Assembly: GCF_002234675.1 (NCBI RefSeq)
Contig: NC_019860.2
Coordinates: forward strand, 11,406,586 to 11,470,585
Direction: 5' to 3'
Source of the DNA: Oryzias latipes
Taxonomy: Eukaryota > Chordata > Actinopteri > Beloniformes > Adrianichthyidae
Length of the DNA stretch: 64,000 nucleotides
Program-made: the position numbers and the translations under genes
Shown: one piece after another, positions 10,851 to 20,900 of the stretch
Numbering within the stretch: the stretch's first letter is position 1
How the letters are laid out: the number at the start of each line of letters is the position of its first letter
The notes under the pieces: model-generated
Seen by the model: the letters and a program-made list of their open reading frames with translations, nothing else
What the model was told of the DNA's origin: nothing
The model's database searches: none

Positions 10851-11294
10851 AGGCGGTAGAGGGGTTTCCGACAGCTCTTCATCACTGAAGCAGAGCTCCT
10901 CCTTGCCTATCACCACAGTCGTGGTAGCAATGGTTGTTGCTTAGAGAGAGAGAGATGGGAAATGAACCCGCTCAGGCTTCGTACTTCTTAATCGTTGGTT
11001 TCCCAACGATTGGTTTCCCAACGATGAATTCTCCTTTTTTCTTTCTTTTCAAATGCCACGTCTCTCTGTTTGTGGCCAGCACAGTTGTGCAAAAAGGGTT
11101 AAAAATTGTAGATTAGAGAAGTGAAGTACTTCCAGTTTGAATTTTGGGTTTTTAACAAAAATTAAAAGGGAAAAAAAAAAGGAAAAATGTGGTGACCAAA
11201 CTGGGGCTAAAACCCCAAAAAATCTCCAAATGACCAATTATTAAAAATCTTTTTTGTGTTTTAATTTCAAACCAAACTGCAGTTTATGAGAAAT

Positions 11295-11300
11295 AATAAA
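11295..11300 (+). terminator. Candidate polyadenylation signal for CYBB
   Basis: AATAAA, 445 bases downstream of the CYBB stop codon. An alternative AATAAA is at 11591. Chosen only because it is the nearer canonical hexamer. Confidence 0.35.
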
Positions 11301-12219
11301 TCGTAGATTCAATGAAAAAGCTGCAGGTGCTTTCCTTTAGTATGTTGTCATAGTGATGTTCCTACAGAGTAAACCAAAAGGATTGTTTTAGCTTATACCA
11401 GCTCAGCCTTGTATTAGTGCATGAAGAAAAGAGAACTGTATAGAAACGCTTTAATAATGTACTTGAAGGTGACAGATTTGCATCATCTTTGTGTAGTTTT
11501 CATATTTGTGATTTAAAATGAACTCGTGCATGAGTGTGTGGACGTGTGAGAGAAAAATAATGAAGTGAATTAAATGAAAAATTTGTAGGGAATAAAAGCT
11601 GCAGTAAAGAGCATTTTTTCTAGCAGAATCAATCAGCAGCAGCAGAAAGACTGGTTTCTAAAAACAAAAGCAGCTACTGAGAGGAGCTGTGCATATTCTT
11701 ATTTTTCCTTTTAGGATAATTTCCTTAGATTTTGGGACTAAAAAGTAAAAAAAAAAAAAAAAAGAACCAGTGTACATGTACATGTAATAAATTTGCACAT
11801 AAAGTTAAATACATTCTTGAACTTTGGTTGAACTAAAAATTCAGATTGAATAGACAAAAAAATGAGGCGGATGAAGATTGACTATCGCCACCAATGTGGA
11901 ACAAAATGAATCCCAGATGATATAAGTCCTAATTACAAATGGAAAATATGTCACAAGAGTTATCTTTATTTCGCTTACAGTTTATCCCTTTGTTTTTTTT
12001 CTCAATTATGAATCAATTCAAATTAAATTACTCAGTCTAATTTCATGTATAATTCTCAGAATTAAAAAAATAAAGGTCCTTTTGTAGGAATCTAGTATGA
12101 ATTCTGGGTAAAAAAAAAAAAAAAAACATTTTCACTTTTTCCGGCTTCCTTAAAAAGTCTATTATCTAGCTTAACTAAAACTAAAGCAGTTTATCTGATC
12201 ATTTGTAAATTTAACTTTT

Positions 12220-12388
12220 AAAGACCCACACCAATAATAATTGTGTTTTTAACATGTTCTTGTGGCATCTTTCTGATGATGGAGGACTAATATAAAGAAA
12301 ATTAAGCTTAAAACTACATTTCTGAGTATTTCTTTATTCAAACAATACATCAATATTAGTTCAAGAGATGATCAGAGTGGATCTTTAA
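12220..12388. mobile_element. Short MITE (deletion derivative of a family with many copies here)
   Basis: It opens TAAAGACCCACACCAAT and closes GAGATGATCAGAGTGGATCT, which are inverted versions of one another in the family's long copies. The inner part (CATGTTCTTGTGGCATCTTT, GATGATGGAGGAC) matches the end region of the long copies at 16293-16824 and 48674-49184. Confidence 0.7.
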
Positions 12389-12740
12389 GGAGTTTCTGAA
12401 GATAAATGTCTTTACTTCATGTTTCATGGGCTTAATTCCTGTTTGAGTAAGTTTTTGCTTTACATCATTAAAGTATCATCTGGTTTTCGGTTTCAGAAAA
12501 CATGTTAGGCTGAGGAGATTTTCACTTTCAGAATAAAAGGCCTAGCAGATGTGGAACATGCACAATGCCCCTCCATGTCAACAAAGGTAACAAGAAAGTC
12601 AATCTTCACACATTTCAGAGAAAGTCCTGCTCATCTCAATGGAAGGAATCCAATCTTTCAATATATCGTAAAAAAAAAGTCATAGTTGAATATGTTAAGG
12701 ACAAAAAGTTTAGAAAGCGGGAAGCATTCAAACAAACTGG

Positions 12741-12750
12741 TTTATTTATT
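12741..12750 (-). terminator. Candidate polyadenylation signal for DYNLT3
   Basis: On the - strand this reads AATAAATAAA, 250 bases beyond the DYNLT3 stop. The sequence between is the presumed 3' UTR. Confidence 0.5.
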
Positions 12751-12998
12751 TTCCTGATGATCTGGTATAAAAGTCTCTTCATGCTTCAACATGATACAAG
12801 TTCTCCACTGCACTCTTTAAATATGTAGGTTCCAGTTGTGGCATGGAGTTGGAAAAAAAAGGAGAACATGAGGATAAAGGCTTCTGGGTTTCAACTGTGG
12901 TGATGAAAACTGTGGCACTTGGTGGCCCCCTGCTGGTTGGAGTAGCTAATTGCATCCTCTTGGTGGGGCCTGTGTCTTGAATGGGTGGCCTTTGGGTT

Positions 12999-14471
12999 CT
13001 AGGCAACGGCCACCGCAAACACGCTGACCACGCAGTACATGGTGCGGTTTTCCCACCTTACGGTGGTGCTTCCTGCAAACAAAACAGCAAAACAGAACAA
13101 TCAGGTGAAAACTTCTGGTGAAATTTCTCATGGAAAAGTGGACATTAGGAATTTGTACTTGAAGTGTTGAGATGGAGCTTATAGAGAATAAGCTACCTCA
13201 TCTATTTGCTTTTTTGTCAAAAAACAAAGTCTTCTAGTCCTCCTATATGACCAGATCTGAGGAAAAATACATTTCTTCTACAACAATGACGCAATCCTCT
13301 GACCTTCAGTCCCAAATTTTCGCCTCCTTTTGAAATGCGTTTTCACTTTGCTTCATCCTGCTGCTCTTTAAACGAGTGTCATTCCCCTGGTTTTACATCT
13401 TTCCAGTGTAATTCAATATATGTACTAATCTGAAAAGAGGATATACTATAAAATCCAACCTATAAAGAAAGTCAAAATAATGTTGCCAGATTGAGAATAA
13501 ATTAATTAAAATCAGAATATCTGGTGAACACTAAACCAGATTCCAAATTAAAAAGATTTTTTGAACAGTTCTAAACTTAAAAGTAAACTTTGTAAACTTG
13601 AGGGAAATATTGAAAATAAGAGGGGTGGGTGAAAATGTCGGGGGAAAAAGTGTTAAATTTAAGGAAATATTGAAAACTTGAACATAATCCAGTTACCTGC
13701 CCCCACCCTTCTGCCTCTGCCAGCCTGGTCAGAACTTCCCAGATCAGATACATGGGGGGAAAAAAAACACTTTTTTTTTCTGAATGGAAATGGCGGCTTT
13801 CCTGATGGGTTTATCCCCATTTTATGTTTGGTCGTCTGGGGCTGACCAGACATAAGGTCTATGTGCAAAAGTAAATTTTTGGGCTTCTGAGATTTTTGCA
13901 AACCACACCCACATTCCTACAAAGAATATCTATATTTACTCAGTCCACAATTCCTTTTCCCCGGGTAACGGGGAAGTTAGGGTTAGGGTTACAGTTTCAC
14001 TGCACAATTTTTCTTTCTGGAGTTAAGTCTTTTGACATGGGGGTGGGGCTTTGAGCCTATTGGCTACCGGTACACACAATTACCAAGGGGGTGATAGAGC
14101 TGATGTCATTGCTGCTCCAGGATTTTATACGATAAATCTATGATTGGATGAATGTTTTGGTTGTGAATTGGGGCTTTATAAAGAAACTGATTTGAAATTG
14201 TGCTTTGAAAACAACTTTCTGGTGTTTTTAATTGTTTTTTTTGTTGTTGTTGTTCTTCTGTGAATGAATTTGTGGTCCAACACAAACAGACGTGAGTGAC
14301 TGTTGTGTAGATGAAAGCCTTTGTGACTTACCGTCCATGGCAGTGTCCCAGTAACAGGAGTTGGCTGTGTGAAGTCCGGCGCCGGTCTTCTGCATCACAG
14401 CGCACGTCACTGTGCAAAATAGAAACTCCCGTTTTTCTGAGTTCTACGTTTATTGTGATTGACGTCCCCCC

Positions 14472-14502
<31 letters not shown>

Positions 14503-15470
14503 ACACTCTCACCAAACTCTACTCTCACCGATATACTTGTACGGCTTCCCCTGTTTGACCAGCTGGGTGAGGCAGCGCTCCACGATGCCGGCCGTCCATT
14601 TGTTCACCAAATTGGCGCTGTAGTCGTCGCCTCCCACCACGTTCTCGATGCACTTCATTGAAACAGAGGCAGTGTTATGAGCTTGAAGTCATGCGAGAGT
14701 CACACAGGGGGCTGCTTCACCTCGGGCGGCGAATGCAGAACGCCAAAGTTAACTTTAAAGTCATTTCTATCTTTAAAAGTGGGGAAAACTTAAACTTGAC
14801 ATTTCCTTTTCCAAAAAGTCTGTTGAGTTTTGACGAACAGTGGAAAAAATAATGAAAAATGCTGGCAGTAATCCCAAATAATTCATTATAAGAAACACAC
14901 AAAGTGACCCTTATCTTGATATAATACTACAGAAAAATTACGGATTTATTTATTAATTCAAATGTTAATAAACTAATGGGAGTCAATTTTATGGAAAGTC
15001 TTATTTCAAGTGTTTATTAATTTTTCATTAAATTGTTTCTCTCACAAATCTGTACCTCAGACACATAAATCACTATAAGCATCACATTTAATTCAAAATA
15101 TAACGCAAACAATAAAACTTAGGTTGCACCGTATATTATAATCTGGTGTTCAAAAAAGATATCATGCTTAGGCTATCAGTACCTCTTTGACGATTCCATC
15201 AGTTTCCTCGGAGTTAAAAGAGCCCTGGATTTTAAAACAATAATAAAAAAAATAATTCTTAAACACAAAGAAGGAAATACTTTCGATTCTTTTTTTTTGC
15301 AAAAAATATTCATAAAATAGAAGTACTGATACGTGTCTTTTTGTGATAACTTAGGAGTAACGAGCGTTGATAACAATCCAACTTGTTAGCTTGGTGCTAT
15401 CTTAACTTTACAAACAACAATTTATTCCTTTTCAGGAGCAAACCTCGTTTCCGTTATGAAAATCTTCCAT
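12999..15470 (-). CDS. dynlt3: DYNLT3, dynein light chain Tctex-type 3 (114 aa)
   Basis: This small light chain of cytoplasmic dynein dimerises and helps attach cargo. Five coding exons, all with GT..AG borders and continuous phase: 15444-15470 (MEDFHNGNE), 15183-15224 ([14 protein letters not shown]), 14529-14652 ([20 protein letters not shown]...), 14332-14409 ([20 protein letters not shown]...), 12999-13072 ([20 protein letters not shown]). The sum is 345 nt, 114 residues plus stop, against 116 in the human protein. The human protein shows the same VGG-DY, TCAV-QK and TVRWENRTM blocks, so this is DYNLT3 and not DYNLT1. The intron between exons 3 and 4 is only 119 bp and contains a homopolymer run. 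It converges with CYBB and runs in the same direction as RPGR. Confidence 0.95.
13770..13920. repeat. Fragment of the dispersed repeat seen at 628-810
   Basis: GGCGGCTTTCCTG, TTTATCCCCATTTTATGTTTG and CCACACCCACATTCCTA follow the same order as at 628-810. It sits in the last DYNLT3 intron. The surrounding intron (13073-14331) otherwise shows no feature except a short telomere-like stretch at 13977-13991. Confidence 0.6.
14466..14506. repeat. Poly-C run followed by CA repeat inside DYNLT3 intron 3
   Basis: About 23 consecutive C (14466-14488) followed by (AC)n to about 14506. On the DYNLT3 strand it reads as a GT repeat and then about 23 G, beginning some 20 bases after the exon 3 splice donor. 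Run length may be unreliable in assembly. Confidence 0.9.
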
Positions 15471-15554
15471 TCTTGACTTCTGTCACAGCCTCTAGAAACT
15501 CTGTTTTTAGGAGAGAGAAAAAATGTTTCACGAAAAAAAAAAAACAAGGAACGA

Positions 15555-15600
15555 CTAGGACTTCCTGTTTACGTGATGACGTCCTCAGTCGAAGACGCCG
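15555..15600 (-). promoter_or_regulatory. Likely DYNLT3 promoter elements
   Basis: Just upstream of the DYNLT3 start are an ETS-type site (ACTTCCTG, 15560-15567) and a near-CRE (TGATGACGTCC, 15575-15585). The arrangement without a TATA box fits a housekeeping promoter. Assigned by motif only. Confidence 0.4.
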
Positions 15601-16292
15601 AAATAATTGAGCAGTTTTACTGGCTCACGGCAGCCCTCTACTGGACAAACGGTGGATTCCACTGACTTTTCAAAATAAAACGACTTAAAGACATTTTAAA
15701 GTGATCTTTTTAGTATATGCATTACTAAGATTAAATATTCAAATGGTGACCAAAATAGAATTGTCAGAAATATCAAAATTGTCAGAAATGCAAAATATGT
15801 GTATATATTATTAATTATCAGTTTGGGGTCTTTCTCTTTTCATGCTTTATTTACCTATAAACCAACATTTGTTTACTTTCCAAATCTTATCAACAAAATT
15901 AAAATTGAATATTATTCATTTGTGAAGAGTGTTCTTTTGAAAAGAAGAAATAAGAGGCACAGGCTGTATTTATTACGTATCAAAAGTTTTTAATGTTTTC
16001 AGATTAATCAAAGGGATAAAAATATAACAGTTTGTTTTCACAAAATCTCTATTTTAAAGTATAAAAATGTGGTCAGATGAAAAAGTGCAAATGTGCTTCG
16101 GGACCAATAAATATAGACTGTGAAAGTTAGATACACACACGCGCACACACACACAGAGGCTCAGCTGTTGATAACAAAAACAGGCTGCAAAAATCTCTAA
16201 TTTAAAATAGAATAAACAGTAAAAATGATTAAAATATCAATATAAGTTTCTTCCTGAATTTTTCCACATATCCAAACAAAAAAATTAATCGT

Positions 16293-16824
16293 TAAAAGAC
16301 CCACTGCAATGAAAGTTGTTTTTGGTGTTTTCAAAATGTCTGATGATCAGGAGCAGATGAAAAAATGACGTTAGAAAAAGGAGATCGTATTTGTGACGTA
16401 AAAACTACAAAGACAAGCTTCCTGCTACCTGCTCTGTCCATTCTGATGGATCCACTTGTAGACGACTAGATCCATGAACTCATCCCAGCTGGCATGTGGA
16501 TCCAAACTGTACGTCTGGATAGCTCCGATGCTGCTCACCCTTTTTATTGCAAGGATGTTAGGTTGGAGGTGGGATTGGCTGTAAGCCAGCGGGAAAGCAC
16601 GTAAACGGAGGGGTGATGGGAACTGGAGACGGGGTCGCTTTGCACCAATGATCCCGCCCACAACCCAGAGGTGAGTTTCTAATGAACTACTGCCGCTCTG
16701 CAGTACTGTGTTCTAGAAAACGACAGGTTTTTTTCGTTATAGGTTAAAAATTGCATAATCCTAATTAAAAGACCACTGAGAACGATTTTACAACAGATCA
16801 AAACGTGATCAGAGTGGGATTTTG
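16293..16824. mobile_element. Long MITE copy
   Basis: Starts AAAGACCCACTGCAATGAAA and ends GTGATCAGAGTGGGATTTTG, the inverted ends of a family repeated at 22309-22710, 42585-43012, 48674-49184 and elsewhere. The interior includes GATGGATCCACTTGTAGACG and CTACTGCCGCTCTGCAG. It lies downstream of RPGR's CaaX exon. Possibly hAT-like from a 7-8 bp target duplication at the 48674 copy. Non-coding. Confidence 0.75.
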
Positions 16825-17135
16825 ACGAAGAATAAAATTGTGAGAATATTGGTTCACAGTAAATTCGTTCCTCTCATTCTGCTGTTTCTGAAACTGTCCA
16901 CATGCATCTTCAGCATAGTTTTATACGTTTATTGTCCAAAATGAAAAAGAAAAATGGAGTAAAAATTTCAGATAAACAGCGAGGCTTCTTGAAAACGCCT
17001 TTGTGCATTTTTAAGGCCCAGTTAGGTGAGAAATGTGCTAAACCTTCAGGAACCATCAGACCGATGCTGCATGTGAGGACGCCTAATGAGGCTCTTTCTA
17101 AGAACCACAGTCCACCTGCAGACTTGTTTATCTGG

Positions 17136-17982
17136 TCACAACAGGCTACAGGCTCCTGAACGTGGCCCTTTGGAGGTGGAGCCCAGAGGCTCTCCGTGGA
17201 CAGGTTTGTCCGGACCTTCAGCTGGGACTTGCTTGGACCTGGAGGAGGACGACCGCCTGAAGAGTAAGAGCTGAGGACAAAAAAAAGACGTTTTCTTTCT
17301 ATGCTTCTCTTCCACTTTGAAGAATATTTTAACTACACTTTGTCTCTAAATTACAACAAAGTTTTAGGGCCACCAAAAAATAAAATAGGATTATTACGAG
17401 ATTTAAAGTCGTAAATGTATGATTTTTCTCTTAAATTTGCAAGATTAAAGTCGAAGTGAGCATATAGACTATACCTACTTATACAGATAAGCTGAATGTA
17501 TAAAGCTCCTGTTTAATTTTCTATTTTTGTTATGTTTTATGTATTGATTGGTGGCTTGCAGGATCTCTCCAACCCATTGATGGAGCCATCGGTATGACTG
17601 TACCTTCCTATTGGAGCCTGATTGGCTCTTGGAGTTAGAGTCTTGCGCCCCATTGGCTGGTCTAGGATCCTCTTTTGCCTTCTCCTCACCAGCTGAGCCG
17701 GAGCGCTCGCTGGGATCAGCTGCGGGACTATCCTCACTGAGCATTTCTTCCCTTTTCATCTCCTCAGACTCCGCCCTCGCCGCCTCTGACTGCAAGAAGG
17801 ATCGTGTTATTTCTGCAAACGGATACTTCTAAAGAAGAAAAGAGTTGGTTTTAGTCGGGCGTCATGTTTACGCTGTTGATCTGGGGTTCCGCCGGCGTTT
17901 CTTTCTCCTTTTCTTCAGCATCATCGTCCTCCGAATCCTCCTCTTCTTCATCTTCAACTGGTCTGCATGTCTCCACCACATC
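17136..17982 (-). CDS. rpgr: RPGR alternative C-terminal exons ending in a CaaX box
   Basis: Three downstream exons keep phase 0: 17872-17982 ([20 protein letters not shown]..., acidic), 17604-17828 ([20 protein letters not shown]..., charged) and 17136-17270. The last ends SGACSLL and a stop at 17136-17138. C-S-L-L is a CaaX prenylation signal; the terminal Leu predicts geranylgeranylation. The constitutive human RPGR isoform also ends in a CaaX box (CTIL), which bypasses ORF15. I infer that a donor inside the 19044-20909 exon splices to 17982, but I could not fix which donor. Clean borders, shared phase and the CaaX make this more than chance. Confidence 0.82.
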
Positions 17983-20900
17983 CTGTCAGCAACAAAAACA
18001 CAAATAGTTTATTTTGATTTTTTTTATCACTCGGAATTTCCTGATGTGGGACTGTTGGGTTCATAAGTTAAGGCGCTACCACACTTCTACTAGAGGAACT
18101 AAAGGCTGAAACTAGGAACAAAGACAAATGGCAGCAAGCTTTTCTACACACCAGCAAAGGATGATGGGAAAATCTAAACACACAAACAAGACACAAAAGA
18201 AAAAGAAAAAAAAAGACAAACCCGTTGTCAGATCAGCCAAAATCCTCCTGCTGCACCAAAGCTAATAGAATTGGACAGGAAAATCTTTTCACAGAAACTT
18301 TTGTTTACAAATGTCTATATGTTCTATTTTCTAAAAGATTTTATGCATCTTCATTTAAGTTTACCCTTCAGTTTCTGTTGACGTTTTTCAAGATAAAAGC
18401 CATGTGTTTTATAATGTAGAGAATAGCTTGATGCAGTCATTTCATTGTTTTTCTTTTTGGAAAGAAAAACAAAAGACAAAGTGTGGGGGGGGAAACAAAT
18501 ATTTAGCAAAACTGACTGAAATAAAATCATTTTAAAATGTTTGAATTTAAATGGAAATAAAAAGACATGGAGCTGCACAAGGAAATTTCTAGAAAAGTGG
18601 GAGTTTGCCAAAGATCAAGGCAGGGAATTGGAGAGGTGTACAGAAAAGATTTTAGATTTCGAGCATTTCACAGAAAAAAAGAGGAGAAAAAAGTTGTTTT
18701 TTAAGACACAAGAAAACAAGCTTTTTTTTGTCTCAAAAACTAAAACCAGCGTGTTTTAAAACACAGCAGAAAGCAACAACAAAAAAGGAAATGATGGAAA
18801 ATGACCAAAATAAGGCCCATAAAGTCAATTCTGATATGTTTGCCTTAGAATTCAATTAGTAACTATTGATTGATGTTAAGCCAAAATAAAACATAAAAAC
18901 ATCAAAGTTTTAGGTGTAAAAAAAAACAAAACCAAAAGTTTCTTCTAGACAAAAAAAGGGGTAAAATACCAACAACAGAACAAAACTGGGTTGTTTTTTG
19001 GGTTCAAAAGTGGCACAAAAGACTCACTTCAGGACACACGGGGTTATTTCAGATTAAGGTACTGGGGCAGAACATCATCCCAGAACTCCTCTTCCTCTCC
19101 CCCCGTCGGCCCTTTACCTCCCGACCTTCCTCTGCGTCCCGGTGCAGATTTAACATTCTGTCTCTTTGCTCCTGCTGACTTTTTTTTCTTCCAGATTTCT
19201 TCCTCTTCCTCCTCTTTTTCTTCCTCCTCCTCTTCCTCCTCATCAGTATCGGAAACTTCTTCCTCTTCAGCTTCTTCATCCTCTTCATTACTACTTGTAT
19301 TTTGTTCTTCTTCCTCGTTTTCAATTTCTTGCTCCTCCTCTTCATTTCCTTCCTCTTCTTTCTCTCCCTCACTTTCTTCCTCCTTCTCCTCCCCAGTTTC
19401 TACCTCCTCATCTTCTTCTTCTTCACTTTCTTTCTCCTCATCCTCTTCTTCTTCCTCACTTTCTTTCTCCTCATCCTCTTCTTCTTCCTCACTTTCTTTC
19501 TCCTCATCTTCTTCCTCTTCCTCCTCGTCTTCTTCCTCTTCACTTTCTTCCTCTTCGTCTTCATCCTCGTCCTCGTCCTTACTTTTCTCCTCCTCTTCAC
19601 TTTCTGCTTCCATGTCATCCTCTTTGGTATCCTCTTCTTCATCTTCGTCGCTCTCGTCGTTCTCCTCTGAGGACTTCAGCGTCTCACGTTCATCCTCCTC
19701 TTCTTCCTCCCTCTCTGACCCTTCATCCCCCTCCTCCTCTTCTTCCTCAGTTTCGGTCTCTCTTTTTTTGCTCTCTGTCTCCTGACTCGAGCCCTCTTCT
19801 TCTTCCTCGTCCTCTTCCTCAGCCTCTCTGCTCGTGCTTCCTCTCTCCTCACTTTCTGGTTCGGTCTCAATTGCCCCGCTTGTTCTTTCCTCCTCTTCCT
19901 CAGCACCGCTCTCATCTTTCTCTTCTTCATCTGCCTCCTCTGGTTGAAGAGTGTCTTCATCATCATCATCATCATCATCTTCATCTACTGTGTCCTTGTC
20001 AGAACTTGCAGAATTCTTTTCACTAATATCAGGGCTCTTTCTCCCACTTTCTTCCTCTTCTTCGTCGTCCTCTTCCTCCTGTGCTGCTGCAGAGTTGGTC
20101 TCTTCCTCACTTTGGTCCAGACTCAGCTCGTCTTCATCCTGACTCGTTCTCTGTTCGGGGCTGCGCGGCGCAGGGATCACGTTGATGCTGACGGAGGACC
20201 TCCGGCTCGGCTCGGCACCGTCGAGGTCGGACTCTTTGCTCCCTGATTTTGTCTCACTGTCCTGCAGGATGCGGCGGCGGCTCTCAGATGGCGAGGGCGA
20301 GCTGGAGCCACTCCTTGAGACCATTTCTTGGATGAAGGTGGCTCCTGCTGCAAGTGAGGCGGCTGTGGCGAGCATATGAAGGTCTGACTTCTTCTGAGCG
20401 TCTGGTTCTTCCTCCTTATCAGACGCTTTTCGGTTTTTCTCATTCTTTGATTTTTTGGATAAAACCACTCCCTGTTTGGGTTTGTTGATTTTCTCAGAGG
20501 AAGGTCTGGAGCTTGCTGAGCTCTTCTCGTCTTCTACAGGCCGTTTGTTCTTTTTAAGCTTGCTCTCTGGACTCTTTCTGGCCTCTAGATTCTGTTTCCT
20601 GCCGACGCCACTCGTCTGTCGTTTACCCTGACCTGCTCTGGGATGCGACTCGGACATTGCAGCACTGCTGACGCTGGGAGTTTTCATTTTCTTGGACCTC
20701 CCCTGCAGCTTCTCCACCCCCACCATCAGGTTCTCTTTGTTCTTCTTCCACCGCTGCTCGCTTTGAGAGAGCGGAGCGTGCGAGCGGCGCCCTTCCTCCC
20801 CGCCACTCTTACGAGACGGAGATGTTGAAGAGAAGCTGCTCTGATTAGGCGGCTGCCTGTTCTTTCTCTGACGCTGCTCTGTTAAAGTCTTATCATGCTT

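Larger units (their letters stand above)
10851..12720 (+). other. CYBB 3' UTR and CYBB-DYNLT3 convergent intergenic region
   Basis: Noncoding. Candidate polyadenylation signals AATAAA lie at 11295-11300 and 11591-11596; which one CYBB uses cannot be decided by eye. Several poly(A) runs occur (about 11749-11763, 12113-12126). A short MITE lies at 12220-12388. CYBB and DYNLT3 converge here tail to tail. No other gene is evident. Confidence 0.6.

Noticed and set aside
13977..13991. TTAGGGTTAGGGTTA telomere-like stretch in a DYNLT3 intron
   Set aside because: Only two and a half units; expected by chance at this length scale and not evidence of a former chromosome end.
18991..20379. Long + strand ORFs rich in Ser, Leu, Pro or Phe opposite RPGR (for example 18991-19785 and 19166-20026)
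   Set aside because: They are antisense shadows of the Glu-rich ORF15 exon. The low-complexity codons leave other frames open, and no domain or splice structure supports them.
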